From assembly GCF_900607225.1 (NCBI RefSeq), contig NZ_LR027842.1:1948030-2012029 (forward strand): a stretch of 64,000 bases of DNA, given 5' to 3'. This stretch comes from [Pseudopropionibacterium] massiliense (GTDB lineage Bacteria > Actinomycetota > Actinomycetes > Propionibacteriales > Propionibacteriaceae). The notes beneath the pieces were generated by a model. That model worked only from the letters and a program-made list of their open reading frames with translations. It did no database searches and had not been told where the DNA came from. Made by a program: the position numbers and the translations under genes. Below are positions 17,051 to 25,661 of the stretch, one piece after another. Positions within the stretch are counted from its first letter, which is position 1. Every line of letters begins with the position of its first letter.

Positions 17051-17889
17051 TTCCCCTCCTTGGTCAGGGCCAGGTACGCGTCCTCAAGGTTGGGACGGGT
17101 GATGGTGAGATCCGAGATGGCGTCGAGATCGAGGGTCTTGACGAACCCCTCGGGAGAGCTGGTGACATGGACCTGGCGTTCGCCCGCCTCGCGCCAGGTC
17201 ACCTGGGCGGCGCCGGAGAAACGCTCACGCAGCTCGGTGACGGTGCCGTTCGCAAAGACCCGGCCCCGACCCATGATCACCACCCTTGACGCGAGCCGTT
17301 CGGCCTCCGCCAGGTCGTGGCTGGTCATCAGCACCGTGGCGGCGTCGTCGACGCGCTCGAGGATGAGGTCATGCACCCGGGCCCTGGATGCCGGGTCCAG
17401 GCCCGCGGTCGGTTCATCGAGGATCAGCAGCTCCGGTTTCCCCAGGAGGACGGCAGCGAGGTCGACGGCCCGGCGCTGGCCTCCCGAGAGCCGCCCGAGC
17501 CGGGCCCCTGCCCTGTCCCCCAGACCGACCATGCGCAGCACCTCGTCGACGGTTGAACCGGGCCGCCCCGATGTGGCCTGGATGGCGCGCACCCATTCCA
17601 GGTGATCACACACCCGCCACCGGGCGTGATCGGACCAGCTCTGCTGGACGAGGCCTATCCTGCCCCAGAACCCGGCACCCGCTTTTCCGGGATCCACGCC
17701 CAGCACCCGGATCGTTCCGGAATCGGGCGGCAGAAAACCGAGCAACAGTTCGACGAAGGTGGTCTTGCCCACCCCGTTGGGCCCCAGGAGGAACACGACC
17801 TCACCCGGCCGGATCACAAGATCCACTCCCCGGAGCACCGGCAGGCTTCCGTAGGCGAACTCGACCTGCTCGGCCACAACCACGTCCAT
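17047..17889 (-). CDS. ABC transporter ATPase (second exporter)
   Basis: The 280-aa ATPase has Walker A (GPNGVGKTT), Q-loop (LVQQSW), LSGGQRRA, Walker B (LILDEPTAGLDP) and SHDLAEAE, with a ~70-residue C-terminal extension as in CcmA/DrrA-type exporter ATPases. The ATG at 17889 has GGGAGG five bases upstream; an earlier ATG at 17916 lacks this. It is the first gene of the ATPase-permease-XRE operon. Confidence 0.88.
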   Translation of the reverse strand: MDVVVAEQVEFAYGSLPVLRGVDLVIRPGEVVFLLGPNGVGKTTFVELLLGFLPPDSGTIRVLGVDPGKAGAGFWGRIGLVQQSWSDHARWRVCDHLEWVRAIQATSGRPGSTVDEVLRMVGLGDRAGARLGRLSGGQRRAVDLAAVLLGKPELLILDEPTAGLDPASRARVHDLILERVDDAATVLMTSHDLAEAERLASRVVIMGRGRVFANGTVTELRERFSGAAQVTWREAGERQVHVTSSPEGFVKTLDLDAISDLTITRPNLEDAYLALTKEGK

Positions 17890-17920
17890 CACGCCCTCCC
17901 TCAGCAGCGAAGACACCAGA

Positions 17921-17951
17921 TATCATAGCAGGAATGCTATATATCATAGCA
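17921..17951. promoter_or_regulatory. AT-rich direct and inverted repeats upstream of exporter operon
   Basis: TATCATAGCA occurs twice (17921-17930 and 17942-17951), and ATAGCA-GGAA-TGCTAT forms a perfect inverted repeat (17925-17940). Three alternating 6-bp arms fall in a patch far richer in A/T than its surroundings, 30-60 bp upstream of the ATPase start. On the minus strand it supplies TATGAT boxes that could be a -10. A repressor-controlled promoter is likely; the XRE protein of the operon is the natural candidate. Confidence 0.55.
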
Positions 17952-18047
17952 TCTCCATACTATCTTGGATTCGCTCCCGGCAAGACAGCCACCGCGAGGA
18001 CCGTCCGGCACGAACCCCGGGAACCGGCAGAGCCCATCCCCTGTGCT

Positions 18048-18063
18048 GTAACACCGCCGTTAC
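18048..18063. promoter_or_regulatory. GlnR-like box upstream of glnA1
   Basis: GTAAC-N6-GTTAC is a perfect inverted repeat that fits the actinobacterial GlnR site pattern (gTnAC-N6-GnnAC). It lies ~33 bp upstream of a TAGGGT -10-like box (18096-18101) and 70 bp before the glnA1 start, where an activator would bind. Assignment to GlnR is inference from the motif and the target gene. Confidence 0.6.
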
Positions 18064-18132
18064 GATGGCGGAAGATCTGGGCAATCTGGGCCCCATAGGG
18101 TGGTCCCAGTTCACAAGACAACTGGAGGGTTC

Positions 18133-19554
18133 ATGTTCACAAGCGCCGAGGAGCTCCTGGCCTTCGTCAAGGAGGAGGGCATCGAGACCATCGACTGCCG
18201 CTTCTGCGACCTGCCGGGCGTGATGCAGCACTTCACCGTTCCGGCCGGCTCCTTCGGCCCCGAGGTCTTCACCGAGGGTCTGAGTTTCGACGGTTCCTCG
18301 ATCGCAGGGTTCCAGAAGATCCACGAGTCGGACATGGCCCTGCTCCCGGACCCGACCAGCGCCTTCGTCGATCCCTTCCGCCGGTCGCGGACCCTGAACA
18401 TCAACTTCTTCGTCCACGATCCCCTCACGAAGGAGCCCTACTCCCGCGACCCGCGCAACATCGCCCGCAAGGCCGAGGCATATCTGATCTCGACGGGCAT
18501 CGCGGAGACCGCCTTCTTCGCCCCCGAGGCCGAGTTCTACGTCTTCGACGACATCCGCTTCGACTCCACCCCCAACGCCTCCTATTACCACATCGACTCC
18601 GAGGCGGGGGCCTGGAACTCCGGCCGCGTCGAGGACGGCGGCAACCGGGGCTACAAGGTGAAATACAAGGGCGGATACTTCCCCGTCGCCCCGGTCGATC
18701 ACTTCGGCGACCTGCGTGACGACATCGTACGTCACATGGAGAACGCGGGTCTGACCGTTGAACGCGCCCACCATGAGTGCGGCACAGCCGGCCAGGCCGA
18801 GATCAACTGGCGCTTCGACACCATGCTGAAGTCCGCCGACGACGTCATGAAGTTCAAGTACCTCGTCAAGAACACCGCCTGGGAGGCCGGCAAGACCGCC
18901 ACCTTCATGCCGAAACCGATCTTCGGGGACAACGGTTCCGGGATGCACGTCCACTCCTCGCTGTGGAGCGGCGGGAAACCGTTGTTCTACGACGAGAGCG
19001 GCTACGCGGGCCTGTCGGACATGGCCCGCTGGTACATCGGCGGCATCCTCAGGCACGCGCCCGCGCTGCTGGCCTTCACCAACCCGAGCGTCAACTCCTT
19101 CCACCGGCTGGTCCCGGGGTTCGAGGCCCCCGTCAACCTGGTGTACTCGCAGCGCAACCGTTCCGCCTGCATCCGCATCCCGATCACCGGCTCCAACCCG
19201 AAGGCCAAGCGCATCGAGTTCCGCTGCCCGGACCCGTCGAGCAACCCCTACCTGGCCTTCGCCGCCATCCTGCTGGCAGGACTGGACGGCATCCAGAACC
19301 GCATCGAGCCCCCCACCCCCATCGACAAGGACCTCTACGAGCTGCCCCCCGAGGAGCACGCCGAGGTCCCAACCGTGCCCGCCAGCCTGAGCGCGGTACT
19401 GGAGGCCCTGGAGGCGGACCACGAGTTCCTGCTGGCGGGAGACGTCTTCACCCCCGATCTGATCGCAACGTGGGTGGAGCTCAAACGCGCGGAGATCCAG
19501 GCCATCGCCGTTCGGCCACATCCACACGAATTCGAGCTCTACTACGCCCTCTGA
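18133..19554 (+). CDS. glnA: Type I glutamine synthetase GlnA1 (adenylylatable)
   Basis: The 473-aa cytoplasmic enzyme makes glutamine from glutamate and ammonia using ATP and assembles as a dodecamer. Visible motifs are FDGSSIAGF (latch), EAEFYVFDD, the ATP site [23 protein letters not shown] and [14 protein letters not shown]. Tyr402 in [10 protein letters not shown] is the adenylylation site of the beta subclass, so this is the target of GlnE encoded at 32330-35251. The ATG at 18133 follows GGAGGG. Control is probably transcriptional (GlnR-like box) and covalent. Confidence 0.97.
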   Translation: MFTSAEELLAFVKEEGIETIDCRFCDLPGVMQHFTVPAGSFGPEVFTEGLSFDGSSIAGFQKIHESDMALLPDPTSAFVDPFRRSRTLNINFFVHDPLTKEPYSRDPRNIARKAEAYLISTGIAETAFFAPEAEFYVFDDIRFDSTPNASYYHIDSEAGAWNSGRVEDGGNRGYKVKYKGGYFPVAPVDHFGDLRDDIVRHMENAGLTVERAHHECGTAGQAEINWRFDTMLKSADDVMKFKYLVKNTAWEAGKTATFMPKPIFGDNGSGMHVHSSLWSGGKPLFYDESGYAGLSDMARWYIGGILRHAPALLAFTNPSVNSFHRLVPGFEAPVNLVYSQRNRSACIRIPITGSNPKAKRIEFRCPDPSSNPYLAFAAILLAGLDGIQNRIEPPTPIDKDLYELPPEEHAEVPTVPASLSAVLEALEADHEFLLAGDVFTPDLIATWVELKRAEIQAIAVRPHPHEFELYYAL

Positions 19555-19560
19555 GTACCC

Positions 19561-19577
19561 GTGAGCCGTAGGCTCAC
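19561..19577. repeat. 7-bp inverted repeat between glnA1 and the MMPL gene
   Basis: GTGAGCC-GTA-GGCTCAC is a perfect inverted repeat three bases before the next ATG. Its right arm contains TAGGCT, a candidate leaderless -10 for the MMPL gene. It could be an operator over that promoter or a weak terminator hairpin for glnA1; there is no T tract. Confidence 0.4.
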
Positions 19578-19580
19578 CCC

Positions 19581-21704
19581 ATGAGAACCCGAACGACCCG
19601 TCTCATCACTCCAATCGCTCTGATCCTGTGCTGGCTGTTGGCGGGTGGGATAGGTGGTCCGTTCTTCGGGAAGGTCAGCGAGGTCGCGCGCAACGACCAG
19701 GCGAGCTTCCTTCCCACCAATGCTGAGGCAACCGTCGTCGGGCAGAGGTACCGCGATTTCGTGGGCAACGATCAGATTCCCGCCATCGCCGTGTTCGCCG
19801 GGGAGAATCCTCTGACGGAAGCCCAGAGGCGGGCCATCATGGCCCTCGGGCAGGACCTGGGGGCCATGGATGGCGTGGCCGCCGTCTCCCCACCGATCAC
19901 CTCCGAGGACTCCATGGCCGCCCAGGTCTTCATCGGAATAGACGCGACGGCAAACGTCTCCAGGACGGTCAGTTCGGTCCGGGAAACAATCTCGGCACAC
20001 GACCTTGCAGGGTTGGACTTCCACGTGACGGGTCCGGCGGGATTCACCAGCGATCTCTCGCGGGCCTTCAGCGGGATCGACGGCCTGCTGCTGCTCGTGG
20101 CCCTCGGGCTGGTGCTGGTGATCCTGGTGGTCGTGTACCGAGCCGTGCTCCTTCCACTGGTGGTGCTGTTGACGAGTGTGTTCGCCCTCGCCGTCGCGCT
20201 CCTGGCCAACTGGTGGCTGGCGAAATGGGGTGTGCTGACCATCACGGGGCAGACCCAGGGAATCCTCTTCATCCTGGTGATAGGCGCGACCACGGACTAT
20301 TCCTTGTTGTACACGGCCCGGTACCTGGAGGAGCTGCGGCGCCACGAATCGAGAACGGAGGCCACACGGGCCGCGCTGCGCGGTGTCCTGGAGCCGATCC
20401 TCGCCTCCGGCGGCACCGTGATCGCCGGGCTGCTGTGCCTGCTGTTCAGCGACCTGGGTTCCAACCGCTCCCTGGGACCGGTTGCCGCCATAGGCGTGAC
20501 CTTCGCGGTACTCGCCTCGCTGACCCTGCTCCCGAGCCTCACCCATCTCCTGGGCCGGGCCTCCTACTGGCCCCGGGTACCGCGTTTCGACCCCGACCGC
20601 ACGGATGAGCAGCAGACCCACACCGGCGTGTACGCGAGAACCGGCCGGTTCGTCTCGGAACGCCCCCGCGCGGTATGGATCGCCTGCATCATCCTGCTGG
20701 GCATCGGGGCCGCCTTCATTCCCAGCCTCAAGGCGGACGGGGTTCCCGTCAGCAGTTTCGTGCTGGGAGCCTCCGACGCCCGGACCGGCCAGGAGGTTGT
20801 GTCGCGTCACTTCCCGGGCGGCGCCGGCTCCCCCGCCTATGTCCTGACCGCCGAGAACAACCTGCAAACGGTGGCGAACCGGTTGCTGAACAACGACGGC
20901 GTGGCCTCCGTCAGCGTCGTCTCGAAGGCCTCACCCTCGGGCTCCGTACCCGTCACGACGGCGGGAATCCAGCCCGTCGGACGGCCGGGAACACCACCCC
21001 CGGCTCCCACGGTGGACGACGGCGAGGTCATGTTGCTGGCCACCCTGAGCACCCCGGCCGACAGCGACGAGGCCATCGGAACCGTGCGCGAACTGCGGGC
21101 GGACCTGTCCGGGACCGCACGCATCGGAGGCGCCACCGCCACCGATCTGGACACCAGAACCACCACACAACACGACAGGGCCCTGATCATACCGCTGGTG
21201 CTCGTGGTGATCCTGGTCATCCTCGTCCTGCTGCTGCGCAGCCTGCTGGCCCCCGTACTGCTGGTGGCGACCACGGCCCTCAGCTTCGGGACCGCCATGG
21301 GGGTTGCTGCCGTCGTGTTCAATCACGTCCTGAACCTCCCGGGAGCCGACCCGTCGGTGCCGCTGTACGGGTTCGTCTTCCTGGTGGCCCTGGGCATCGA
21401 CTACAACATCTTCCTCATGACCCGGGTGCGTGAGGAGGCGCTGGTGCACGGGACACGCGAGGGCATGCTGCGCGGACTGGCGGTCACGGGCGGGGTCATC
21501 ACCTCGGCCGGCCTGGTACTGGCGGCAACCTTCGCCGCGCTGGCCGTCCTCCCGATCCTGTTCCTGCTGCAGATCGCCTTCATCGTCTCCTTCGGGGTGC
21601 TGCTGGACACCTTCGTCGTGCGCACCCTGCTGGTCCCCGCCCTGGTCCAGGACATCGGCCCCGCGGCGTGGTGGCCGTCCCGGCTGCTCAGGAACCGGCC
21701 CTGA
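19581..21704 (+). CDS. MMPL family RND transporter
   Basis: The 707-aa membrane protein has the duplicated MMPL layout: one N-terminal helix, a large extracytoplasmic loop (residues ~30-170), a five-helix bundle with VIGATTDYSLLYTARYLEELRR, then a second loop and bundle with LGIDYNIFLMTRVREEA. The paired Asp-Tyr motifs in the bundle are the proton-relay positions of MmpL proteins. Actinobacterial members export lipids or drugs. The substrate is unknown here. TAGGCT lies six bases before the ATG and there is no Shine-Dalgarno. Confidence 0.92.
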   Translation: MRTRTTRLITPIALILCWLLAGGIGGPFFGKVSEVARNDQASFLPTNAEATVVGQRYRDFVGNDQIPAIAVFAGENPLTEAQRRAIMALGQDLGAMDGVAAVSPPITSEDSMAAQVFIGIDATANVSRTVSSVRETISAHDLAGLDFHVTGPAGFTSDLSRAFSGIDGLLLLVALGLVLVILVVVYRAVLLPLVVLLTSVFALAVALLANWWLAKWGVLTITGQTQGILFILVIGATTDYSLLYTARYLEELRRHESRTEATRAALRGVLEPILASGGTVIAGLLCLLFSDLGSNRSLGPVAAIGVTFAVLASLTLLPSLTHLLGRASYWPRVPRFDPDRTDEQQTHTGVYARTGRFVSERPRAVWIACIILLGIGAAFIPSLKADGVPVSSFVLGASDARTGQEVVSRHFPGGAGSPAYVLTAENNLQTVANRLLNNDGVASVSVVSKASPSGSVPVTTAGIQPVGRPGTPPPAPTVDDGEVMLLATLSTPADSDEAIGTVRELRADLSGTARIGGATATDLDTRTTTQHDRALIIPLVLVVILVILVLLLRSLLAPVLLVATTALSFGTAMGVAAVVFNHVLNLPGADPSVPLYGFVFLVALGIDYNIFLMTRVREEALVHGTREGMLRGLAVTGGVITSAGLVLAATFAALAVLPILFLLQIAFIVSFGVLLDTFVVRTLLVPALVQDIGPAAWWPSRLLRNRP

Positions 21705-21728
21705 CCAGCCCCTTCGCTGGATCCGCCC

Positions 21729-21840
21729 GTTTCGATCCGAAACAGTCCGAAGTTATTTCTGTTTCCACCCGTTTTAGAGGTTGACTCCCTCCGCATCTGC
21801 CCGTATTGTTCTGGTATCGGCTTCGAAACCCACTCGAAAC
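21729..21840 (+). promoter_or_regulatory. Promoter and CGAAAC operator cluster of the PTS operon
   Basis: A sigma-70-type promoter is clear: TTGACT (21781-21786), a 17-base spacer and TATTGT (21804-21809). Around it are four copies of one half-site: GTTTCG-ATC-CGAAAC (21729-21743) upstream, and CGAAAC at 21824-21829 and 21835-21840, 11 bases apart, downstream. This layout fits binding by the DeoR regulator encoded at 24870-25661, which is inference. Confidence 0.65.
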
Positions 21841-21878
21841 CACACATTCAGACATCGGAGTCAGAAAGGGTGATTCGC

Positions 21879-23378
21879 ATGTCCCTACCGGATGCGCGTG
21901 TCAACAAGAATCTCGAGGGCAGTGGCTTCCGTGCCCGCGTCCAGCGCTTCGGAGGTCACCTTGCCGGGATGATCATGCCTAACATCGGTGCATTCATCGC
22001 CTGGGGCCTGCTCACCGCCCTCTTCATACCGGAGGGGTGGGCACCCAACGAGACCCTGGCCACCATGGTGACCCCGATCATCACCTATCTGCTTCCCGTC
22101 CTCATCGGCTACACGGGTGGCCGGATGGTCCACGGGCAACGCGGCGCGGTCGTCGGTGCCCTGGCGACGATGGGCGTGATCGTCGGCAGCGACACCCCCA
22201 TGTTCCTGGGCGCCATGGTCATGGGGCCGCTCGCCGCGTGGGTCCTCAAGCAGTTCGACCGCACGATCCACGGCCGGGTGGCGAACGGGTTCGAGATGCT
22301 CGTGGACAACTTCTCCCTCGGCATCATCGGCATGATCATGGCCACCCTGGCCCGCCTCGGGATCGGGCCCGTGGTCGGTTTCCTGGTCAACCTGCTCGGC
22401 CAGGGGGTCCAGCTCCTGGTGGACAACGGCCTGCTTCCGCTGGCCTCCGTCGTCGTGGAGCCCGCGAAGGTGCTGTTCCTGAACAACGCCATCAACCACG
22501 GTGTCCTGTCCCCCCTGGGTGCGGCGCAGGCGCAGGAGGTGGGGCAGTCCATCCTGTTCATGGTGGAATCGAACCCGGGACCCGGCCTGGGTGTCCTGCT
22601 GGCGGTGTGGTTCTTCGGCCAGAAAGCGTTGCGCAGCACCGCTCCCGGCGCCGTCATCATCCACTTCTTCGGCGGCATCCACGAGATCTACTTCCCCTAC
22701 GTCCTGGCCAAGCCGGTTCTCATCGTCGCCTCGATAGCGGGTGGTGTGAGCGGGTTGCTCGTCGGCAGCATCACGGGAGCCGGTCTCGTCGGCCCGGCCT
22801 CCCCCGGCAGCATCATCGCCTACCTGGCGGTCACGCCCCGGGGCGGGTACTTCGCGGTGCTGTCTGCCGTGATCGCCGCCACGGTGGTCAGTTTCCTCGT
22901 CGCCGCCCTGCTGCTCGGTTTCGGGCGGGGCCGGAACACCGAGGCACCCGAGGCCCCGGCCGGTTCCGGGGAATCCGGGCCAGAGCATGCGGCCGAGACC
23001 CGGAACCCGTCCGATGCCGCGGAATCCCCCGCCGAGGAAACCGAGGAGGAAGCCGGAACCCCGGCCACCGGCACCCGCGTGCTCAACGGCCGCGACGTGA
23101 AAAAACTGGTCATCGCCTGTGACGCCGGGATGGGCTCCAGCGTCATGGTGGCCAGTTCCATGAAGAAGCGCCTCGCTCCCTACGGCGTCGAGGTGTCCCA
23201 CTCCCCCGTCAACGAGGTCAGCCCGGAGACCGAGTTGATCATGTGCCAGTCGGGCCTGGCCGACCGGGCCCGCAACATCGCCCCCAACGCCGTCGTCATC
23301 ACCTTCGAGCAGTTCCTCGGCGACCCGGCCTTCGCCCGCGTTGAGAACGCCATCAAATCAGGAGAGAACCTTGTCTGA
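21879..23378 (+). CDS. mtlA: PTS mannitol-type EIICB component
   Basis: The 499-aa protein takes up and phosphorylates a hexitol, probably mannitol. Residues ~15-350 are the IIC membrane domain with the GGIHEIYFPYV motif of mannitol IIC (substrate-binding Glu). A ~45-residue acidic Glu/Ala/Pro linker follows, then the IIB domain with the phosphorylated Cys in VIACDAGMGSS. The IIA domain found in E. coli MtlA is absent and is encoded by the next gene. The ATG at 21879 has AAAGGGTGA before it. Confidence 0.92.
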   Translation: MSLPDARVNKNLEGSGFRARVQRFGGHLAGMIMPNIGAFIAWGLLTALFIPEGWAPNETLATMVTPIITYLLPVLIGYTGGRMVHGQRGAVVGALATMGVIVGSDTPMFLGAMVMGPLAAWVLKQFDRTIHGRVANGFEMLVDNFSLGIIGMIMATLARLGIGPVVGFLVNLLGQGVQLLVDNGLLPLASVVVEPAKVLFLNNAINHGVLSPLGAAQAQEVGQSILFMVESNPGPGLGVLLAVWFFGQKALRSTAPGAVIIHFFGGIHEIYFPYVLAKPVLIVASIAGGVSGLLVGSITGAGLVGPASPGSIIAYLAVTPRGGYFAVLSAVIAATVVSFLVAALLLGFGRGRNTEAPEAPAGSGESGPEHAAETRNPSDAAESPAEETEEEAGTPATGTRVLNGRDVKKLVIACDAGMGSSVMVASSMKKRLAPYGVEVSHSPVNEVSPETELIMCQSGLADRARNIAPNAVVITFEQFLGDPAFARVENAIKSGENLV

Positions 23379-23811
23379 GATCCTGTCCCGCGCGACCATT
23401 CGCCTCGGATTGAACGCCACCGACAAAACCGATGCCATCACGCAGTGCGGTTCCCTGCTCGTCGCCGTCGGAGCCGTGACCCAGCCCTACGCCGACGCCA
23501 TGTTCGAACGCGAACACCAGGTGCCCACCTACCTCGGGGAGGGGGTCGCGATCCCACACGGCACCAACGAATCACGGGAACACATCCAGCGCACCTGCCT
23601 CGGTTTCCTGCAGTTCCCGGGCGGGGTGGACTGGGACGGCGAACGGGTTTTCGTCTGCATCCCGATCGCCAGCCGCGGCGAGGAACACGTCGAGATCCTC
23701 GGCGCCCTCGCCGAGGTGCTGATGGATCCCGACGCCGCAGCCCAGCTGCGCACCACCACAAACCCTGACGACGTCCTGCGCCTGCTCGGCGCCTTCGGAA
23801 AGGAGAACTGA
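23371..23811 (+). CDS. mtlF: PTS mannitol-type EIIA component
   Basis: The 146-aa protein carries phosphate from HPr to the IIB domain. His63 in LGEGVAIPHGT is the phosphorylation site of the mannitol/fructose IIA family, and SRGEEHVEILGALAEVL is conserved. The TTG start at 23371 follows AGGAGAG and overlaps the EIICB stop by eight bases, so the two are coupled. Confidence 0.92.
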   Translation: MSEILSRATIRLGLNATDKTDAITQCGSLLVAVGAVTQPYADAMFEREHQVPTYLGEGVAIPHGTNESREHIQRTCLGFLQFPGGVDWDGERVFVCIPIASRGEEHVEILGALAEVLMDPDAAAQLRTTTNPDDVLRLLGAFGKEN

Positions 23812-24858
23812 ATGCTCGCCCTGCGTTTCCACGCCCCAGAGGACCTGCGCCTGGAGGACGTCCCGGAACCCACCTGCGGAACCGACGAGGTGAAAATCCG
23901 GGTGAAGAACTGCTCGACCTGCGGAACCGACGTGAAGATCCGCAAGAACGGGCACCAGAACCTGACCCCGCCCCGCATCATCGGGCACGAGATCGCGGGC
24001 GAGGTGGTGGAGGTCGGCCCCGGTGTCGCCGGCGGCTGGAAACCCGGCGACCGGGTCCAGGTCATAGCCGCGGTTCCCTGCGGGAAGTGCCACGAGTGCC
24101 GGAAGGGATGGATGGCCGTCTGCCAGAACCAGACCTCCGTGGGCTACCAGTACGACGGAGGTTTCGCCGAGTACATGATCGTGCCCCGTGAGGTGTTGGC
24201 GGTCGACGGCATGAACCGCATCCCCGACGGGGTCGGTTTCGCGGAGGCATCCGCGGCCGAGCCCTTCGCCTGCGCCATCAACGCACAGGAGCAGCTCGGG
24301 ATCGAACCGGGCGACGACGTGGTGATCTTCGGCGCCGGACCCATCGGCTGCATGCACGTGCGCATCGCCCGCGGGGTCCACGGGGCCGGGCGCATCACCC
24401 TGGTCGACATCAACTCCGAACGGCTGAAGATGTCGGCCGACGCGGTGCAGCCGGATGTCGTGATCAACGCATCCGAGGTGAACATCGTCGAGGAGATCAT
24501 GAAACTCACCGACGGGCGGGGCGCGGACGTGATCATCACCGCCACCCCCGCGAACATCACCCAGGAACAGGCGGTCTCGATGGCGGCCCGCAACGGGAGG
24601 ATCAGTTTCTTCGGCGGACTTCCCAAGACGAACCCGACCATCACGCTGGACTCCAACCTCGTCCACTACCGTCAGCTGCACATCCACGGAGCGAACGGCT
24701 CGTCCCCCGAGCACAACCGCCGGGCCCTGGATTACATTGCCAGTGGTGAGGTGCCCGTGGCCGACCTCATCACCCGCCGCATCAGGCTCAGCGACGTGAT
24801 GGACGCATTCGGGATCGTCGAGCGCGGCGAGGCCATCAAGGTCACCGTGGAACCCTGA
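23812..24858 (+). CDS. Zinc-dependent MDR-type polyol(-phosphate) dehydrogenase
   Basis: The 348-aa NAD(P)-dependent dehydrogenase has catalytic zinc ligands Cys37 (STCGTD) and His59-Glu60 (IGHE), structural zinc cysteines at 90, 93, 96 and 104, and a Rossmann loop FGAGPIGC. It resembles sorbitol, threonine or galactitol-1-phosphate dehydrogenases rather than the long-chain MtlD. It immediately follows the EIIA gene, so the likely substrate is the hexitol phosphate made by the PTS, for instance mannitol-1-phosphate to fructose-6-phosphate. Substrate identity is inference. Confidence 0.85.
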   Translation: MLALRFHAPEDLRLEDVPEPTCGTDEVKIRVKNCSTCGTDVKIRKNGHQNLTPPRIIGHEIAGEVVEVGPGVAGGWKPGDRVQVIAAVPCGKCHECRKGWMAVCQNQTSVGYQYDGGFAEYMIVPREVLAVDGMNRIPDGVGFAEASAAEPFACAINAQEQLGIEPGDDVVIFGAGPIGCMHVRIARGVHGAGRITLVDINSERLKMSADAVQPDVVINASEVNIVEEIMKLTDGRGADVIITATPANITQEQAVSMAARNGRISFFGGLPKTNPTITLDSNLVHYRQLHIHGANGSSPEHNRRALDYIASGEVPVADLITRRIRLSDVMDAFGIVERGEAIKVTVEP

Positions 24859-24869
24859 CAGGAGCCCTG

Positions 24870-25661
24870 ATGAACACCACCGCCCCGACCTCCCGGATCC
24901 GCTACGCCGCCGAAAGGCAGGAGGCCATCGCCGACGCAGCCCGTTCACAGGGGCGCGTGGACGTCACGGAGATCTCGGAGCGGCTCGGTGTCACCCCCGA
25001 AACCGTGAGGCGCGACCTCACCGCCCTCGAACAACGGGGCCTGGTGAGGCGCGTCCACGGTGGGGCCCTGCCCGTGGCCCAGACCGACCGGGAACCAAGC
25101 ATCCTGCAGCGCCTCGGGGTCGGGGCGGGTGAGAAGCAACGCATCGCAGAACGGGCGTTGGCGGAGCTGCCCGGCCAGGGCACCATCCTGCTGGATTCCG
25201 GAACCACCACCCTGGCGCTGGCCCGGCTGCTTGCGAAGGACCTGGGGCTGGCGGTGGTGACCAACTCGGTGGCCATAGCGGCCGTGCTCTCGGACCACCC
25301 CGATCTCCAGCTGCACCTGCTGGGGGGGCAGGTCAGAACCCGCACCGGCGCCGCGGTGGGGTCCTGGGTGGAACGGGCTCTGAACGAGACGTGCATAGAC
25401 GTCGCTTTTCTAGGCACCAACGGTTTCAGCCTGGAGCGGGGAATGACCACCCCGGACCTGGCAGAGGCCGATGCGAAGCGGGCCATGGTTGCGGCCTCCC
25501 GGCGCCGAATCGTGCTGGCGGACGCCAGCAAGGCCGGGCTGAGCCATTTCCAGCGCTTCGCCGGCATCGAGGAGATCTCGCTCCTCATCACCGATTCCCG
25601 CCTCGACGACGAAACCGCCGAGGCACTCGACAACGCAGGCATGGAGGTGGCCCGCGCATGA
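24870..25661 (+). CDS. DeoR/GlpR family regulator
   Basis: The 263-aa protein has an N-terminal winged helix (RYAAERQEAIADAARSQG..., DVTEISERLGVTPETVRRDL, the DeoR signature) and the DeoRC sugar-phosphate sensor domain (LLDSGTTTLALARLL, VVTNS, AFLGTNGFS). These regulators usually repress sugar operons and release DNA on binding a sugar phosphate. It sits inside the PTS operon and probably binds the CGAAAC half-sites at 21729-21840. Confidence 0.9.
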   Translation: MNTTAPTSRIRYAAERQEAIADAARSQGRVDVTEISERLGVTPETVRRDLTALEQRGLVRRVHGGALPVAQTDREPSILQRLGVGAGEKQRIAERALAELPGQGTILLDSGTTTLALARLLAKDLGLAVVTNSVAIAAVLSDHPDLQLHLLGGQVRTRTGAAVGSWVERALNETCIDVAFLGTNGFSLERGMTTPDLAEADAKRAMVAASRRRIVLADASKAGLSHFQRFAGIEEISLLITDSRLDDETAEALDNAGMEVARA

